Below, in pieces: positions 17,598-26,927 of a stretch of 64,000 nucleotides of DNA. This stretch comes from Pseudomonas uvaldensis (GTDB taxonomy: Bacteria; Pseudomonadota; Gammaproteobacteria; Pseudomonadales; Pseudomonadaceae). How positions within the stretch are numbered: position 1 is the stretch's first letter; each line of letters opens with the position of its first letter. Under the pieces are notes generated by a model. It was not told the origin of the DNA. It did no database searches and was given only the letters and a program-made list of their open reading frames with translations. Made by a program: the position numbers and the translations under genes. The stretch is taken from contig NZ_JAIWKS010000005.1 in assembly GCF_021271205.1 (NCBI RefSeq), positions 488,540 to 552,539 of the forward strand. Direction: 5' to 3'.

Positions 17598-18359
17598 TTA
17601 CTTATCGTCAGATTCACCCGGAACATTAGCGGTTTCGGACGGGGTGCCCTCAACTTCTTCCTTCATTCGTTTGAGCCCCATGTGCCGCACATCGGTGCCA
17701 CGCACGAGATAGATCACAAGTTCGGAGATGTTGCGCGCATGATCGCCAATACGCTCCAGGGAACGCAGCACCCAGATGATGCTGAGCACCCGGGAGATCG
17801 AACGCGGGTCTTCCATCATGTAGGTCGCCAGCTCACGAAGCGCTGTCTTGTATTCACGGTCGATGATCTTGTCGTACTGCGCTACCGACAAGGCCAGGTC
17901 GGCATCGAAGCGGGCGAAGGCGTCCAGGGCATCACGTACCATGTTACGCACCTGGTCACCGATGTGACGAACCTCGACGTAACCGCGCGGCGCTTCGCCT
18001 TCTTCGCACAATTGGATGGCACGACGAGCGATCTTGGTGGCTTCGTCGCCGATCCGCTCAAGATCGATCACCGATTTGGAGATGCTGATGATCAGGCGCA
18101 GATCGGAAGCCGCTGGTTGCCGACGGGCCAGAATGCGCAAGCATTCTTCATCGATGTTGCGCTCCATCTGATTGATCTGGTCGTCGATCTCGCGAACCTG
18201 CTGGGCCAGACCGGAATCGGCCTCGATCAGCGCTGTCACCGCGTCGTTGACCTGCTTTTCCACCAGCCCGCCCATGGCCAGCAGATGGCTACGCACTTCT
18301 TCCAGCTCGGCGTTGAACTGGGCGGAAATGTGGTGAGTAAGGCCTTCCTTCGAAATCAT
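17598..18359 (-). CDS. phoU: Phosphate signalling protein PhoU
   Basis: 253 residues from the ATG at 18359 (MISKEGLTHHISAQFNAELE); an upstream in-frame start at 18398 would add 13 atypical residues. PhoU is an all-helical two-repeat protein. Each repeat has a metal-binding helix of the form DxxERIGDxA: DLERIGDEATKIARR and SLERIGDHARNISEL. It links the Pst transporter to PhoR and silences PhoB when phosphate is plentiful. It is the last gene of the operon. Confidence 0.96.
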   Translation of the reverse strand: MISKEGLTHHISAQFNAELEEVRSHLLAMGGLVEKQVNDAVTALIEADSGLAQQVREIDDQINQMERNIDEECLRILARRQPAASDLRLIISISKSVIDLERIGDEATKIARRAIQLCEEGEAPRGYVEVRHIGDQVRNMVRDALDAFARFDADLALSVAQYDKIIDREYKTALRELATYMMEDPRSISRVLSIIWVLRSLERIGDHARNISELVIYLVRGTDVRHMGLKRMKEEVEGTPSETANVPGESDDK

Positions 18360-18380
18360 CTTGTTCGCTCCGCGAAAGTT

Positions 18381-18408
18381 GCAAGCTTCAAGCTGCAAGC
18401 TTCAAGCA
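18381..18408. repeat. 14-bp direct repeat between pstB and phoU
   Basis: gcaagcttcaagct is repeated in tandem (18381-18394 and 18395-18408, one mismatch). Related GCTTGCAGC-type words follow up to the pstB stop. This is a known style of small Pseudomonas intergenic repeat; its role is unknown. Confidence 0.75.
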
Positions 18409-18468
18409 GTTAAATGTTGATTCTGTATCGCATCTGCCGCTTGAGGCTGCGGCTTGCAGCGGCCTCGA

Positions 18469-19302
18469 CTAGCCATAACGACCGGTGATGTAGTCTTCGG
18501 TCTGCTTCTTGGCCGGATTGGTGAACAGCGTATCGGTGTCGCCGAATTCCACCAGTTTGCCCATGTACATGAACGCGGTGTAATCGGAAACCCGTGCCGC
18601 CTGCTGCATGTTGTGGGTCACGATGACGATGGTGAACTTGGACTTGAGCTCGTAGATCAGCTCTTCGACCTTCAGCGTCGAGATCGGGTCCAGGGCCGAG
18701 CAAGGTTCGTCGAGCAACAGGACTTCCGGTTCCACGGCGATGGTACGGGCGATCACCAGGCGCTGCTGCTGACCACCGGACAGGCCCAGGGCCGAGTCAT
18801 GCAGGCGATCCTTGACCTCATCCCACAATGCCGCGCCCTTGAGGGCCCACTCCACGGCCTCGTCGAGAATGCGCTTCTTGTTGATGCCCTGGATGCGCAA
18901 GCCGTAGACCACGTTCTCGTAGATGGTTTTCGGGAACGGGTTGGGCTTCTGGAACACCATGCCCACGCGACGGCGCAGCTCGGCCACGTCCTCACCCTTG
19001 CGATAGATATTGTTGCCGTAGAGGTTGATCTCGCCTTCGACGCGGCAACCGTCCACCAGGTCGTTCATGCGGTTGAAGGTGCGCAGCAAGGTGGACTTGC
19101 CGCAGCCCGACGGGCCGATGAACGCGGTCACGCGTTGTTTCGGGATGTTCAGGCTGACGTCGTACAGCGCCTGCTTTTGACCATAGAACAGATTCAGGCC
19201 GGGTACTTCGATGGCAACGGTTTCGTCTGCCAGGTTCAGGCTCTGCTTGTCGCGGCCCAGGGCCGACATGTTGATACCGTGTGTATGTGCTTCGTGTTGC
19301 AT
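18469..19302 (-). CDS. pstB: Phosphate ABC transporter ATPase PstB
   Basis: 277 residues. ATPase of the high-affinity phosphate importer. Walker A is GPSGCGKST, the signature is LSGGQQQR and Walker B is [12 protein letters not shown]. The PstB-specific [13 protein letters not shown] stretch and the switch His ([18 protein letters not shown]) are present. It is separated from pstA by a 136-bp gap containing a REP pair, unusual inside an operon. Confidence 0.97.
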   Translation of the reverse strand: MQHEAHTHGINMSALGRDKQSLNLADETVAIEVPGLNLFYGQKQALYDVSLNIPKQRVTAFIGPSGCGKSTLLRTFNRMNDLVDGCRVEGEINLYGNNIYRKGEDVAELRRRVGMVFQKPNPFPKTIYENVVYGLRIQGINKKRILDEAVEWALKGAALWDEVKDRLHDSALGLSGGQQQRLVIARTIAVEPEVLLLDEPCSALDPISTLKVEELIYELKSKFTIVIVTHNMQQAARVSDYTAFMYMGKLVEFGDTDTLFTNPAKKQTEDYITGRYG

Positions 19303-19338
19303 GGGAGGCTCCCTGTGCTAACAAATTCGGTTCGGTTG

Positions 19339-19424
19339 TGTGGGAGCGAGCCTGCTCGCGATCCAGGCGACTCGGTTTGGCTGTGCACCGAGGTGATGCC
19401 ATCGCGAGCAGGCTCGCTCCCACA
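19339..19424. repeat. REP pair inside the pst operon
   Basis: tgtgggagcgagcctgctcg at 19339 and its inverted copy ending at 19424 lie between pstA and pstB. Such hairpins can protect upstream mRNA or trigger partial termination, so they may set the ratio of permease to ATPase. Confidence 0.88.
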
Positions 19425-19438
19425 GAAAATCAGTGAAA

Positions 19439-21109
19439 TCAGCTATCGAGTGCTTTGTATTTTTCCCGCAGGTGGTTACGGATCCACACCGCCGAGAGGT
19501 TCAATATGGCAATCACCAGCACCAACAGCAGGGCTGTGGCGTAGACCAGTGGCCGCGCCGCTTCGACGTTCGGGCTTTGGAAGCCCACGTCATAGATGTG
19601 GAAGCCCAGGTGCATGATCTTCTGATCCAGGTGAATGTAGGGGTAGTTGCCATCCAGTGGCAGCGACGGCGCCAGTTTCACCACGCCCACCAGCATCAGC
19701 GGCGCCACTTCACCGGCGGCGCGGGCGACGGCGAGGATCATGCCGGTCATCATCGCCGGGCTCGCCATCGGCAGCACGATCTTCCACAGGGTCTCGGCCT
19801 TGGTCGCACCGAGGGCCAGGGAGCCTTCGCGCACGGTCCGCGGGATCCGCGCCAAGCCTTCTTCGGTGGCGACGATCACCACCGGCACCGCCAGCAGCGC
19901 CAGGGTCAGAGACGCCCAGAGCAGGCCTGGGGTGCCGAAGGTCGGCGCCGGCAGGGCTTCCGGGAAGAACAGACGGTCGACCGAGCCCCCCAGCACATAG
20001 ACGAAGAAGCCCAGGCCGAACACGCCGTAGACAATGGCCGGTACGCCGGCCAAGTTGTTCACCGCGATGCGGATCAGGCGGGTCATCGGGCCCTGGCGGG
20101 CGTATTCGCGCAGGTAAACCGCCGCCAGCACGCCGAACGGGGTCACGATCATCGCCATGATCAGGGTCATCATCACCGTACCGAAGATCGCCGGGAAGAT
20201 CCCGCCTTCGGTGTTGGCTTCACGCGGGTCGTCGCTGAGGAATTCCCAGACCTTGCTGAAATAGAAACCCAGCTTGGTAAAGGTACCCATGGCGTTCGGC
20301 TGGAAAGCATGCACCACCTTGCCGATTTCGATCTCCACTTCCTTGCCGTTGGCATCGCGGGCAGTCAGGCTGTCGCGGTTGAACTGCGCGTGCAGGTCGG
20401 CCAGGCGCGTTTCGATTTCCTTGTACCGCGCGTCGAGCTCGGCGCGTTCACTGGCGAGGTCGGCCTGGGCGGCGGCGTCGAGCTTGCCGTCCAGTTCCAG
20501 TTTGCGACCATGCAGACGGATGCGCTCCAAACCGGCGTTGATCGCGCCGATGTCGCTTTTTTCCAGGGTCTTGAGCTCGGCGGCGAGCTGATTGACCCGC
20601 GCAATGCGCGCCTGCAACTGCGGCCAGGCGGCCTCGCCTTCGGCCACGACCTTGCCTTGTTCCTTGACGTTGACCAGGTAACCATAGAAGTTACCCCATT
20701 CACGGCGCTCAAGCGCCATCAGCTCCGGTGGTGTGGTCTGGTTGGTCAGCCAGTCGCCGACGATCCAGGTGAAGTCAGTGCCGTTCAGGTCCCGGTTGCC
20801 AACCTTGATCAGCTCACGGGTCATGAACTCGGGGCCCTCATCAGGCACCGGCAAGCCAGCGCTTTTCAGGCGCTCGCGGGGCACTTCTTCTTTCTGCACC
20901 ACTTCGCCGACCACCAGGTGCGCGGGCATGCCCGGAACGTTGTAGTTGGCGTGGATAAGGTCCGCCGGCCAGAAATGACCCAGGCCGCGCACGGCAATCA
21001 CTGCCAGCAGGCCAATGGTCATGATGACTGCGATGGACACCGCGCCACCGCTGATCCAGACGCCGGGGGCGCCGCTCTTGAACCATCCTTTCAGGGAGTG
21101 CTGTTTCAC
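19439..21109 (-). CDS. pstA: Phosphate ABC transporter permease PstA (enlarged)
   Basis: 556 residues, far longer than the roughly 296 of E. coli PstA. A membrane helix near residue 30 is followed by a periplasmic insert of about 250 residues with coiled-coil character (about 155-260; LAAELKTLEKSDIGAINAGL). The usual five- to six-helix permease core (about 285-550) carries an EAA-type loop, where GSLALGATKAETLWKIVLP is visible. Enlarged PstA is normal for Pseudomonas; the insert's role is not known to me. pstC lies 15 bp upstream. Confidence 0.94.
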   Translation of the reverse strand: MKQHSLKGWFKSGAPGVWISGGAVSIAVIMTIGLLAVIAVRGLGHFWPADLIHANYNVPGMPAHLVVGEVVQKEEVPRERLKSAGLPVPDEGPEFMTRELIKVGNRDLNGTDFTWIVGDWLTNQTTPPELMALERREWGNFYGYLVNVKEQGKVVAEGEAAWPQLQARIARVNQLAAELKTLEKSDIGAINAGLERIRLHGRKLELDGKLDAAAQADLASERAELDARYKEIETRLADLHAQFNRDSLTARDANGKEVEIEIGKVVHAFQPNAMGTFTKLGFYFSKVWEFLSDDPREANTEGGIFPAIFGTVMMTLIMAMIVTPFGVLAAVYLREYARQGPMTRLIRIAVNNLAGVPAIVYGVFGLGFFVYVLGGSVDRLFFPEALPAPTFGTPGLLWASLTLALLAVPVVIVATEEGLARIPRTVREGSLALGATKAETLWKIVLPMASPAMMTGMILAVARAAGEVAPLMLVGVVKLAPSLPLDGNYPYIHLDQKIMHLGFHIYDVGFQSPNVEAARPLVYATALLLVLVIAILNLSAVWIRNHLREKYKALDS

Positions 21110-21124
21110 AGACTTCTACCTTTC

Positions 21125-23410
21125 TTAAAGCGACGAATATTTCTTGCGCAGACGCTGACGGATCAGCTCGGCGAGGGTGTTCATGATGAAGGTGAACAAC
21201 AGCAGCACCAGCGCCGACAGGAACAGCACGCGGTAATGGCTGCCGCCGACTTCCGATTCCGGCATCTCCACCGCCACGTTGGCCGCCAGGGTGCGCAGGC
21301 CTTCGAACAGGTTCATTTCCATGACCGGCGTGTTGCCGGTGGCCATCAGCACGATCATGGTCTCGCCCACCGCACGGCCCATGCCGATCATCAGCGCCGA
21401 GAAAATGCCCGGGCTGGCGGTGAGGATCACCACGCGGGTCATGGTCTGCCACGGGGTGGCACCCAGGGCCAGGGAGCCCAGGGTCAGGCCACGGGGGACA
21501 CTGAACACGGCGTCTTCGGCGATGGAGTAGATGTTCGGGATGACTGCAAAGCCCATCGCCAGGCCGACCACGAGGGCGTTGCGCTGGTCGTAGGTGATGC
21601 CCAGGTCATGGGAGATCCACATGCGCATGTCGCCGCCGAAGAACCAGGCTTCCATGTACGGACTCATGTACAGCGAGAGCCAGCCCACGAAGATGATCAC
21701 CGGGATCAGCAGCGCGCTTTCCCAGCCGTCCGGCACTTTCAGGCGAATCGACTCGGGCAGGCGGCTGAAGGTGAAGCCGGCCACCAGGATGCCGATGGGC
21801 AGCAACATCAACAGACTGAAGATACCCGGCAGATGCCCTTCGACGTACGGCGCCAGGAACAGGCCGGCGAAGAAGCCGAGAATCACCGTTGGCATCGCTT
21901 CCATCAACTCGATCACCGGTTTGACCTTGCGACGCATACCCGGAGCCATGAAGTAAGCGGTGTAGATCGCGGCGGCAACGGCCAGCGGCGCGGCCAGCAG
22001 CATTGCGTAGAACGCGGCCTTGAGCGTACCGAAGGTCAGCGGCGAAAGGCTCAGCTTGGGCTCGAAGTCGGTGTTGGCGGCGGTCGATTGCCAGACGTAC
22101 TTGGGCTCGTCGTAGTTCTCGTACCAGACCTTGCTCCACAGCGCGCTCCAGGACACTTCCGGGTGCGGGTTGTCCAGCGTCAACGGTTGCAGCTTGCCGC
22201 CCTGCTCCACGATCAGCCGGTTGGCCCGTGGTGACATGCCGAACACGCCTTGTCCGTCCACCACCTGATCCACCAGCAAGGTGCGGTGGGCAGTGCTGTG
22301 GAACACACCGAGCTTGCCAGCCGCGTCGAGAGCGACGAAGCCCTTGCGGCGTTCCTCGGCAGTGATTTCGACGATGGGTGTGTTGCCCATCTGGAAGGAG
22401 CGGATCTGCTTCAGGCGCTGCTCGCCATCCGCATCGCGGGCCATGAACCACTGGGACAGCCCACCCTTGGAGTCACCCATGATCAGCGAGATCCCGCCCA
22501 CCAATTGGGTGGCGGCGGTGATCTGGGCATCGGCGTTTTCCAGCAGTTTGTAACGACCGTTGAGACTCTTGTCCCGTAGGCTGAACACGTCGGCCTGGGC
22601 CCGGCCGTTGACCACGTACAGCCACTGCTGGCGCGGGTCGACGAAGATGTTTTTCACCGGTTCGGTCATCTGCGGCAGCTCGATGCGGGTCTGCTCGCTG
22701 GTGACTTCACCGGTCATCATGTTTTCTTCACTGGTGACCGACAACACATGCAGCTGTGCGCCGCTGGAACCGGCGATCAGCAGCGTCGAATCGGTGGCGT
22801 TGAGGCTGATATGCTCCAGGGGCGCACCCTGCTCATTCAACGCGATCGGCGTTTCGCCATAGGGGTACTCAACGGCCGGGGTGATGGTTTTCTTGCCGTC
22901 CGGGTAGCTGACCTTATAGGTATGACGGAACACCAGGGCCTGGCCATTGGACAGGCCGATCGCCACTAGCGGGCTGCCGGGCTGGTCTTCACCAATGGAC
23001 GTCACGCTGGCACCGGCCGGAAGCGGCAGGTCGACACGGCGCAGTTCCGCACCGCCGTCGATGTTGTAGAACAGTGCCTGGCCCTTGTCGGATACCCGCA
23101 TGGCGACCTGGTTCTGCTCTTCGATGGAGATCATCAACGGCTTGCCGGCGTCTTGCATCCAGGCCGGAGTGATCGAATCCTTGGAAGTCAGCTCCGCGCC
23201 CTGGAACAGGGGCATCACCACGTAGCCAAGGAAGAAGAAAATCAACGTAATGGCCGCCAGAACGGCCAGACCACCGACCAAAACGTACCAGCGGGTCAGG
23301 CGATCCTTGAGCGCACGGAGATGGCGCTTGCGTTGAAGCTCAGGCGTATTGAAATCAATGCGCTTGGGAGGGGAAGTCGTAGTCATGGTGGAATTGGCCA
23401 GATCATTCAT
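21125..23410 (-). CDS. pstC: Phosphate ABC transporter permease PstC (enlarged)
   Basis: About 761 residues from the ATG at 23410; a GTG at 23416 and an ATG at 23386 are alternatives. One N-terminal membrane helix (about 45-70) precedes a large beta-rich periplasmic domain (about 75-425), with the permease core after it (GSLALGATPWQTMTRVV is the EAA loop). E. coli PstC is only about 319 residues. A Pho box lies 23 bp before the start. With a normal -10 spacing, transcription from that box would begin almost at the ATG, so the start may be leaderless or lie a little downstream. Confidence 0.93.
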   Translation of the reverse strand: MNDLANSTMTTTSPPKRIDFNTPELQRKRHLRALKDRLTRWYVLVGGLAVLAAITLIFFFLGYVVMPLFQGAELTSKDSITPAWMQDAGKPLMISIEEQNQVAMRVSDKGQALFYNIDGGAELRRVDLPLPAGASVTSIGEDQPGSPLVAIGLSNGQALVFRHTYKVSYPDGKKTITPAVEYPYGETPIALNEQGAPLEHISLNATDSTLLIAGSSGAQLHVLSVTSEENMMTGEVTSEQTRIELPQMTEPVKNIFVDPRQQWLYVVNGRAQADVFSLRDKSLNGRYKLLENADAQITAATQLVGGISLIMGDSKGGLSQWFMARDADGEQRLKQIRSFQMGNTPIVEITAEERRKGFVALDAAGKLGVFHSTAHRTLLVDQVVDGQGVFGMSPRANRLIVEQGGKLQPLTLDNPHPEVSWSALWSKVWYENYDEPKYVWQSTAANTDFEPKLSLSPLTFGTLKAAFYAMLLAAPLAVAAAIYTAYFMAPGMRRKVKPVIELMEAMPTVILGFFAGLFLAPYVEGHLPGIFSLLMLLPIGILVAGFTFSRLPESIRLKVPDGWESALLIPVIIFVGWLSLYMSPYMEAWFFGGDMRMWISHDLGITYDQRNALVVGLAMGFAVIPNIYSIAEDAVFSVPRGLTLGSLALGATPWQTMTRVVILTASPGIFSALMIGMGRAVGETMIVLMATGNTPVMEMNLFEGLRTLAANVAVEMPESEVGGSHYRVLFLSALVLLLFTFIMNTLAELIRQRLRKKYSSL

Positions 23411-23432
23411 GCGCACACCCTAGCGATCCTGT

Positions 23433-23450
23433 ATGACAGAAAGATGACAA
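23433..23450 (-). promoter_or_regulatory. Pho box upstream of pstC
   Basis: Read on the minus strand, TTGTCAT and CTGTCAT are separated by CTTT, an almost ideal PhoB site. A weak third repeat lies further upstream. pstCAB-phoU may therefore have its own promoter separate from that of pstS. Confidence 0.88.
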
Positions 23451-23507
23451 TGCAGTGACGCAACAAATCCGCCGCCCGTGGGTACCGGCAGCGGAGAGGA
23501 ATTTGGA

Positions 23508-23534
23508 CTGTGGGGGCCAACCCTGCCCCCACAG
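23508..23534. repeat. Perfect 10-bp hairpin between pstS and pstC
   Basis: ctgtgggggc (23508-23517) pairs with gcccccacag (23525-23534) around a 7-nt loop. It is just after the pstS stop and has no U-run, so it is more likely a 3' stabiliser or partial terminator that keeps pstS mRNA more abundant than pstC. Confidence 0.7.
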
Positions 23535-23563
23535 CAATCCGGGCACTGGCCCGGACTCAGAGA

Positions 23564-24562
23564 TTACTTCTTGGCGACGTTGCCGCCTTCCGACAGACCC
23601 AGGTCAGCCAGTGCCTTGGCGGCAACCTTGGCAGGTACCGGGATGTAGCCGTCCTTGACCACGACTTCCTGGCCTTGCTTGGACAGGATCAGCTTCACGA
23701 ACTCGGCTTCCAGCGGAGCCAGAGGCTTGTTCGGTGCCTTGTTGACGTAGACGTAGAGGAAACGCGACAGCGGGTATTTGCCGTTCAGGGCGTTTTCTTC
23801 GGTGTCCTCGATGAACTCGCCACCTTCTTTCTTGGCCAGGGCAACGGTTTTCACGCTGGCGGTCTTGTAGCCAATGCCCGAATAGCCGATGCCGTTAAGC
23901 GAGCTGCTGATCGATTGCACAACCGAAGCCGAACCAGGTTGTTCGTTGACGTTTGGCTTGTAGTCGCCTTTGCACAGGGCTTCTTCCTTGAAGTAGCCAT
24001 AGGTGCCGGATACCGAGTTACGACCGAACAACTGGACCGGCTTGTTGGCCAGGTCACCGGTCACACCCAGGTCGCCCCAGGTCTTGACGTCAGCCTTGGC
24101 ACCGCACAGGCGGGTGGACGAGAAGATGGCATCGACCTGAGCCATGGTCAGATGCTTGATCGGGTTGTCCTTGTGCACGAATACCGCCAGGGCGTCCACG
24201 GCCACCGGAATAGCGGTAGGCTTGTAGCCGTATTTCTGCTCGAAGGCCTGCAGTTCGTTGTCCTTCATCTTGCGGCTCATCGGGCCCAGGTTGGCGGTGC
24301 CTTCGGTGAGTGCGGGCGGCGCGGTGGAGGAACCGGCGGCTTGGATCTGGATGTTTACGTTCGGGTATTCTTTCTTGTAGTTCTCGGCCCACAAGGTCAT
24401 CAGGTTGGCCAGGGTATCGGAGCCGACGCTGGAGAGGTTGCCCGACACACCAGTGGTCTTGGTGTAGCTCGGGATCGCAGGGTCAACAGCGGCAACCGCG
24501 TTGGCAGTCGCAACGCCAGCAGCGACAAACGTCATTGCCGCCATCAAACGCTTCAGTTTCAT
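23564..24562 (-). CDS. pstS: Periplasmic phosphate-binding protein PstS
   Basis: 332 residues with a signal peptide of about 25 (ending NAVAA). The binding protein of the Pst importer. Phosphate-site segments are visible: [40 protein letters not shown] and GYSGIGYKT. This is the longer Pseudomonas type of PstS. It heads the cluster pstS-C-A-B-phoU, preceded by a triple Pho box and followed by a strong hairpin. Confidence 0.97.
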   Translation of the reverse strand: MKLKRLMAAMTFVAAGVATANAVAAVDPAIPSYTKTTGVSGNLSSVGSDTLANLMTLWAENYKKEYPNVNIQIQAAGSSTAPPALTEGTANLGPMSRKMKDNELQAFEQKYGYKPTAIPVAVDALAVFVHKDNPIKHLTMAQVDAIFSSTRLCGAKADVKTWGDLGVTGDLANKPVQLFGRNSVSGTYGYFKEEALCKGDYKPNVNEQPGSASVVQSISSSLNGIGYSGIGYKTASVKTVALAKKEGGEFIEDTEENALNGKYPLSRFLYVYVNKAPNKPLAPLEAEFVKLILSKQGQEVVVKDGYIPVPAKVAAKALADLGLSEGGNVAKK

Positions 24563-24627
24563 GCCTTACTCCTAGCAGATAGGGTGTGTTAAGTCGGCCA
24601 AGTATCAGCAAGCCGTGTGAACACTCT

Positions 24628-24656
24628 ATGGCTGAAATATGACAATTGGATGAAAG
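24628..24656 (-). promoter_or_regulatory. Triple Pho box upstream of pstS
   Basis: On the minus strand CTTTCAT, TTGTCAT and CAGCCAT recur every 11 bp (7-4-7-4-7), 65 to 94 bp before the pstS start. The arrangement predicts strong PhoB activation. Confidence 0.82.
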
Positions 24657-24698
24657 GCCAGTATTGAGTTTTGCAGGCTGATTCGCGGTGCCCCCCAA

Positions 24699-24772
24699 TC
24701 GCGAGCAGGCGCGCTCCCACAGGGTTTGGCGGTGCGCACAGAACCAGTGTGGGAGCGAGCCTGCTCGCGATG
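24699..24772. repeat. REP pair, inverted
   Basis: atcgcgagcaggcgcgctcc at 24699 and the inverse unit ending at 24772, between the MFS gene and the pstS promoter. Confidence 0.88.
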
Positions 24773-24801
24773 AGGCCGGTGAAGCCGATGAAGACCCGGC
24801 T

Positions 24802-26100
24802 CTAGCGCCCCTTCTTCCAGAGATAAGCGCCCACCACTATCCCCATCCCGCACAGCGCCGCCACGTAATACGCCGGCCCCATCGAGCTTTCCTTGAGCAG
24901 CAGGCTGACAATCATCGGCGTCAGGCCGCCAAAGATCGCGTAGGCGACGTTGTAGGAGAACGACAGGCCGCTGAATCGCACGACCGGCGGGAAGGCCTTG
25001 ACCATGACATACGGAACCGCGCCGATGGTACCCACCAGCAGACCGGTCAGGGCATACAGGGGGAAGAGCCAGTCGGGATGGTCGGCCAGACTGTGGTAGA
25101 AGGTCCAGGAGCTGGCCAGCAGCGCGGCGCTACCGAACACGAAGACGCGGCCCGCACCGAAACGATCCGCCAGGGCGCCGGCCAGGATGCAGCCTACGCT
25201 CAGCAGCACAATCGCCACGCTGTTGGATTGCAACGCCGTGGTCGGTGCGAAGTGATAAACCGTCTGCAGAACGGTGGGGGTCATCAGGATCAACACCACG
25301 ATGGCGGCGGACAACAACCAGGTCAGCAGCATTGAAATAATGATGGCCCCCCGGTGATCGCGCAGCACGGCGCGCAACGGCACTTCTTCAGCCAGGGCCT
25401 TGCGCAGTTGCAGTTCGGCGAACACCGGGGTTTCGTGCAGCCACTGGCGCAGGTACACCGAGAAGAGGCCGAACACGCCGCCCAACAGGAACGGAATGCG
25501 CCAAGCGTACTCCGCCACTTCCACGGGCGTATAAAGGCTGTTGATGGCGGTGGCCACCAGCGACCCCAGCAGGATCCCCGCCGTCAGGCCGGAAGTGAGG
25601 GTACCGCAGGCATAGCCGATATGGCGTGCCGGAACGTGTTCGGAAACGAATACCCAGGCACCCGGCACTTCACCGCCGATGGCAGCCCCCTGGATCACCC
25701 GCATCAACAGCAGCAGGATCGGCGCCCACATGCCGATCTGCGCATAAGTGGGCAACAGGCCCATGATCAGGGTGGGCACGGCCATCATGAAGATGCTCAG
25801 CGTGAACATCTTCTTGCGCCCCAGCAGGTCGCCGAAGTGCGCCATGATGATTCCGCCCAGCGGCCTCGCCAGGTAACCGGCGGCGAAAATGCCGAACGTT
25901 TGCATCAGGCGCAGCCACTCGGGCATTTCGGCGGGAAAGAACAATTTGCCGACCACGGTGGCAAAAAACACGAAAATGATGAAATCGTAGAACTCCAGCG
26001 CACCGCCCAGGGCGGAAAGCGAGAGGGTCTTGTAGTCGTTGCGTGTCAGCGGACGGGCGGGTTGCGCGGGGGTTGCCGTGCTCGAAGGCGCAGTGGTCAT
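24802..26100 (-). CDS. MFS transporter, metabolite:H+ symporter type
   Basis: 432 residues with 12 predicted membrane helices. MHS-family traits: LGGALEFYDFIIFVFF in helix 1, RPLGGIIMAHFGDLLGRKKM between helices 2 and 3, and the GGEVPGAWVFVSEHVP region in helix 5. Such proteins import small carboxylates, proline/betaine or shikimate; the substrate here cannot be told. It occupies the PA5370 position next to pstS but has no Pho box of its own. Confidence 0.9.
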   Translation of the reverse strand: MTTAPSSTATPAQPARPLTRNDYKTLSLSALGGALEFYDFIIFVFFATVVGKLFFPAEMPEWLRLMQTFGIFAAGYLARPLGGIIMAHFGDLLGRKKMFTLSIFMMAVPTLIMGLLPTYAQIGMWAPILLLLMRVIQGAAIGGEVPGAWVFVSEHVPARHIGYACGTLTSGLTAGILLGSLVATAINSLYTPVEVAEYAWRIPFLLGGVFGLFSVYLRQWLHETPVFAELQLRKALAEEVPLRAVLRDHRGAIIISMLLTWLLSAAIVVLILMTPTVLQTVYHFAPTTALQSNSVAIVLLSVGCILAGALADRFGAGRVFVFGSAALLASSWTFYHSLADHPDWLFPLYALTGLLVGTIGAVPYVMVKAFPPVVRFSGLSFSYNVAYAIFGGLTPMIVSLLLKESSMGPAYYVAALCGMGIVVGAYLWKKGR

Positions 26101-26464
26101 GGCGGGGGCTTCTCTTATAGTCGGTTCTGCAACCCGTCAATACGGGTTGGAGCGGTTCGGCACGATAGCAAATTGTTCGAAAAAGCACATAGAGGTGCAT
26201 TATTGATAGTCGAAATCGGAACCGGGTGGTCGTCTCGACGCCTATCGCCCGATATACTCCCAGGCTTGCGACACTCTGTAAGGGGTTGCTGTGCGAAAAC
26301 GTCGTTGGGGGCGTCATGAAGAACCAGCCGGTTTCGCAGAGTATCCCTTTGGCACGCCTTTACGAAAAACGTGACGAACGCAGGTTCGGGCTGAATCGTT
26401 TTTTACAAAGACGGCTATTCACCTGAAGTACACGACAGAGTTACGGGTCAGAGGCACCCCCGGC
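26101..26464. other. Intergenic region between the MFS and thioesterase genes
   Basis: 364 bp between divergent genes. It holds presumed promoters for both and one short ORF (26316-26426). I see no REP unit, terminator or recognisable RNA. Confidence 0.6.
26316..26426 (+). CDS. Possible 36-residue small protein
   Basis: Short ORF starting MKNQPVSQSIPLARLYEKRD and ending RRLFT. A G-rich stretch (ttggggg) lies at a suitable distance before the ATG, and the product is strongly basic. It ends 39 bp before the thioesterase start. No family is recognised and it could be chance. Confidence 0.25.
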   Translation: MKNQPVSQSIPLARLYEKRDERRFGLNRFLQRRLFT

Positions 26465-26869
26465 ATGATAGAGCTCGAACAAGAAGATCCAATCCCGCAA
26501 GGCGACCTGGCGCTGCAAATCACCGCCCTTCCTCGCGACACTAACGGTTTCGGCGATATTTTCGGCGGCTGGCTGGTGTCCCAGATGGACCTGGCCGGCA
26601 CGGCCATGGCCAGTCGAGTGGCCGGCGGGCGCGTGGCGACCGTGGCGATCGATCGCATGGCGTTCCTGGTGCCGGTGGCGGTGGGTGCACAGCTGTCCTT
26701 CTACACCCAGACGCTGGAAATCGGCCGCAGCTCGATCCAGATGATGGTCGAGGTCTGGAGCGACGATCCGCTGTCCAGCGAGTGGCGCAAGGTGACCGAA
26801 GCGGTGTTCGTGTTCGTCGCCATCGATGGCAGTGGCCGCACCCGTTCGGTTCCACCCCGCGCACGTTAA
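26465..26869 (+). CDS. Acyl-CoA thioesterase, YciA-like hotdog fold
   Basis: 134-residue single hotdog-fold thioesterase that hydrolyses acyl-CoA to free acid and CoA. The family motif TNGFGDIFGGWLVSQMDLAG, with the catalytic Asp region, is followed by VATVAIDRMAFLVPVAVGA and the last strand TEAVFVFVAID. Length matches YciA. The mutarotase gene follows 58 bp downstream in the same direction and may be co-transcribed. Confidence 0.92.
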   Translation: MIELEQEDPIPQGDLALQITALPRDTNGFGDIFGGWLVSQMDLAGTAMASRVAGGRVATVAIDRMAFLVPVAVGAQLSFYTQTLEIGRSSIQMMVEVWSDDPLSSEWRKVTEAVFVFVAIDGSGRTRSVPPRAR

Positions 26870-26927
26870 ACATGGCGGCCGTTTTGCGGTCCATTGCAGT
26901 TCCTTGTTCCCGAGCGAGATTTGCAGC

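Noticed and set aside
19433..22234. 933-codon open frame antisense to pstC and pstA
   Set aside because: High-GC shadow frame: its product is rich in His, Gln, Arg and Ala with no recognisable domain, and the opposite strand encodes clear PstA/PstC.
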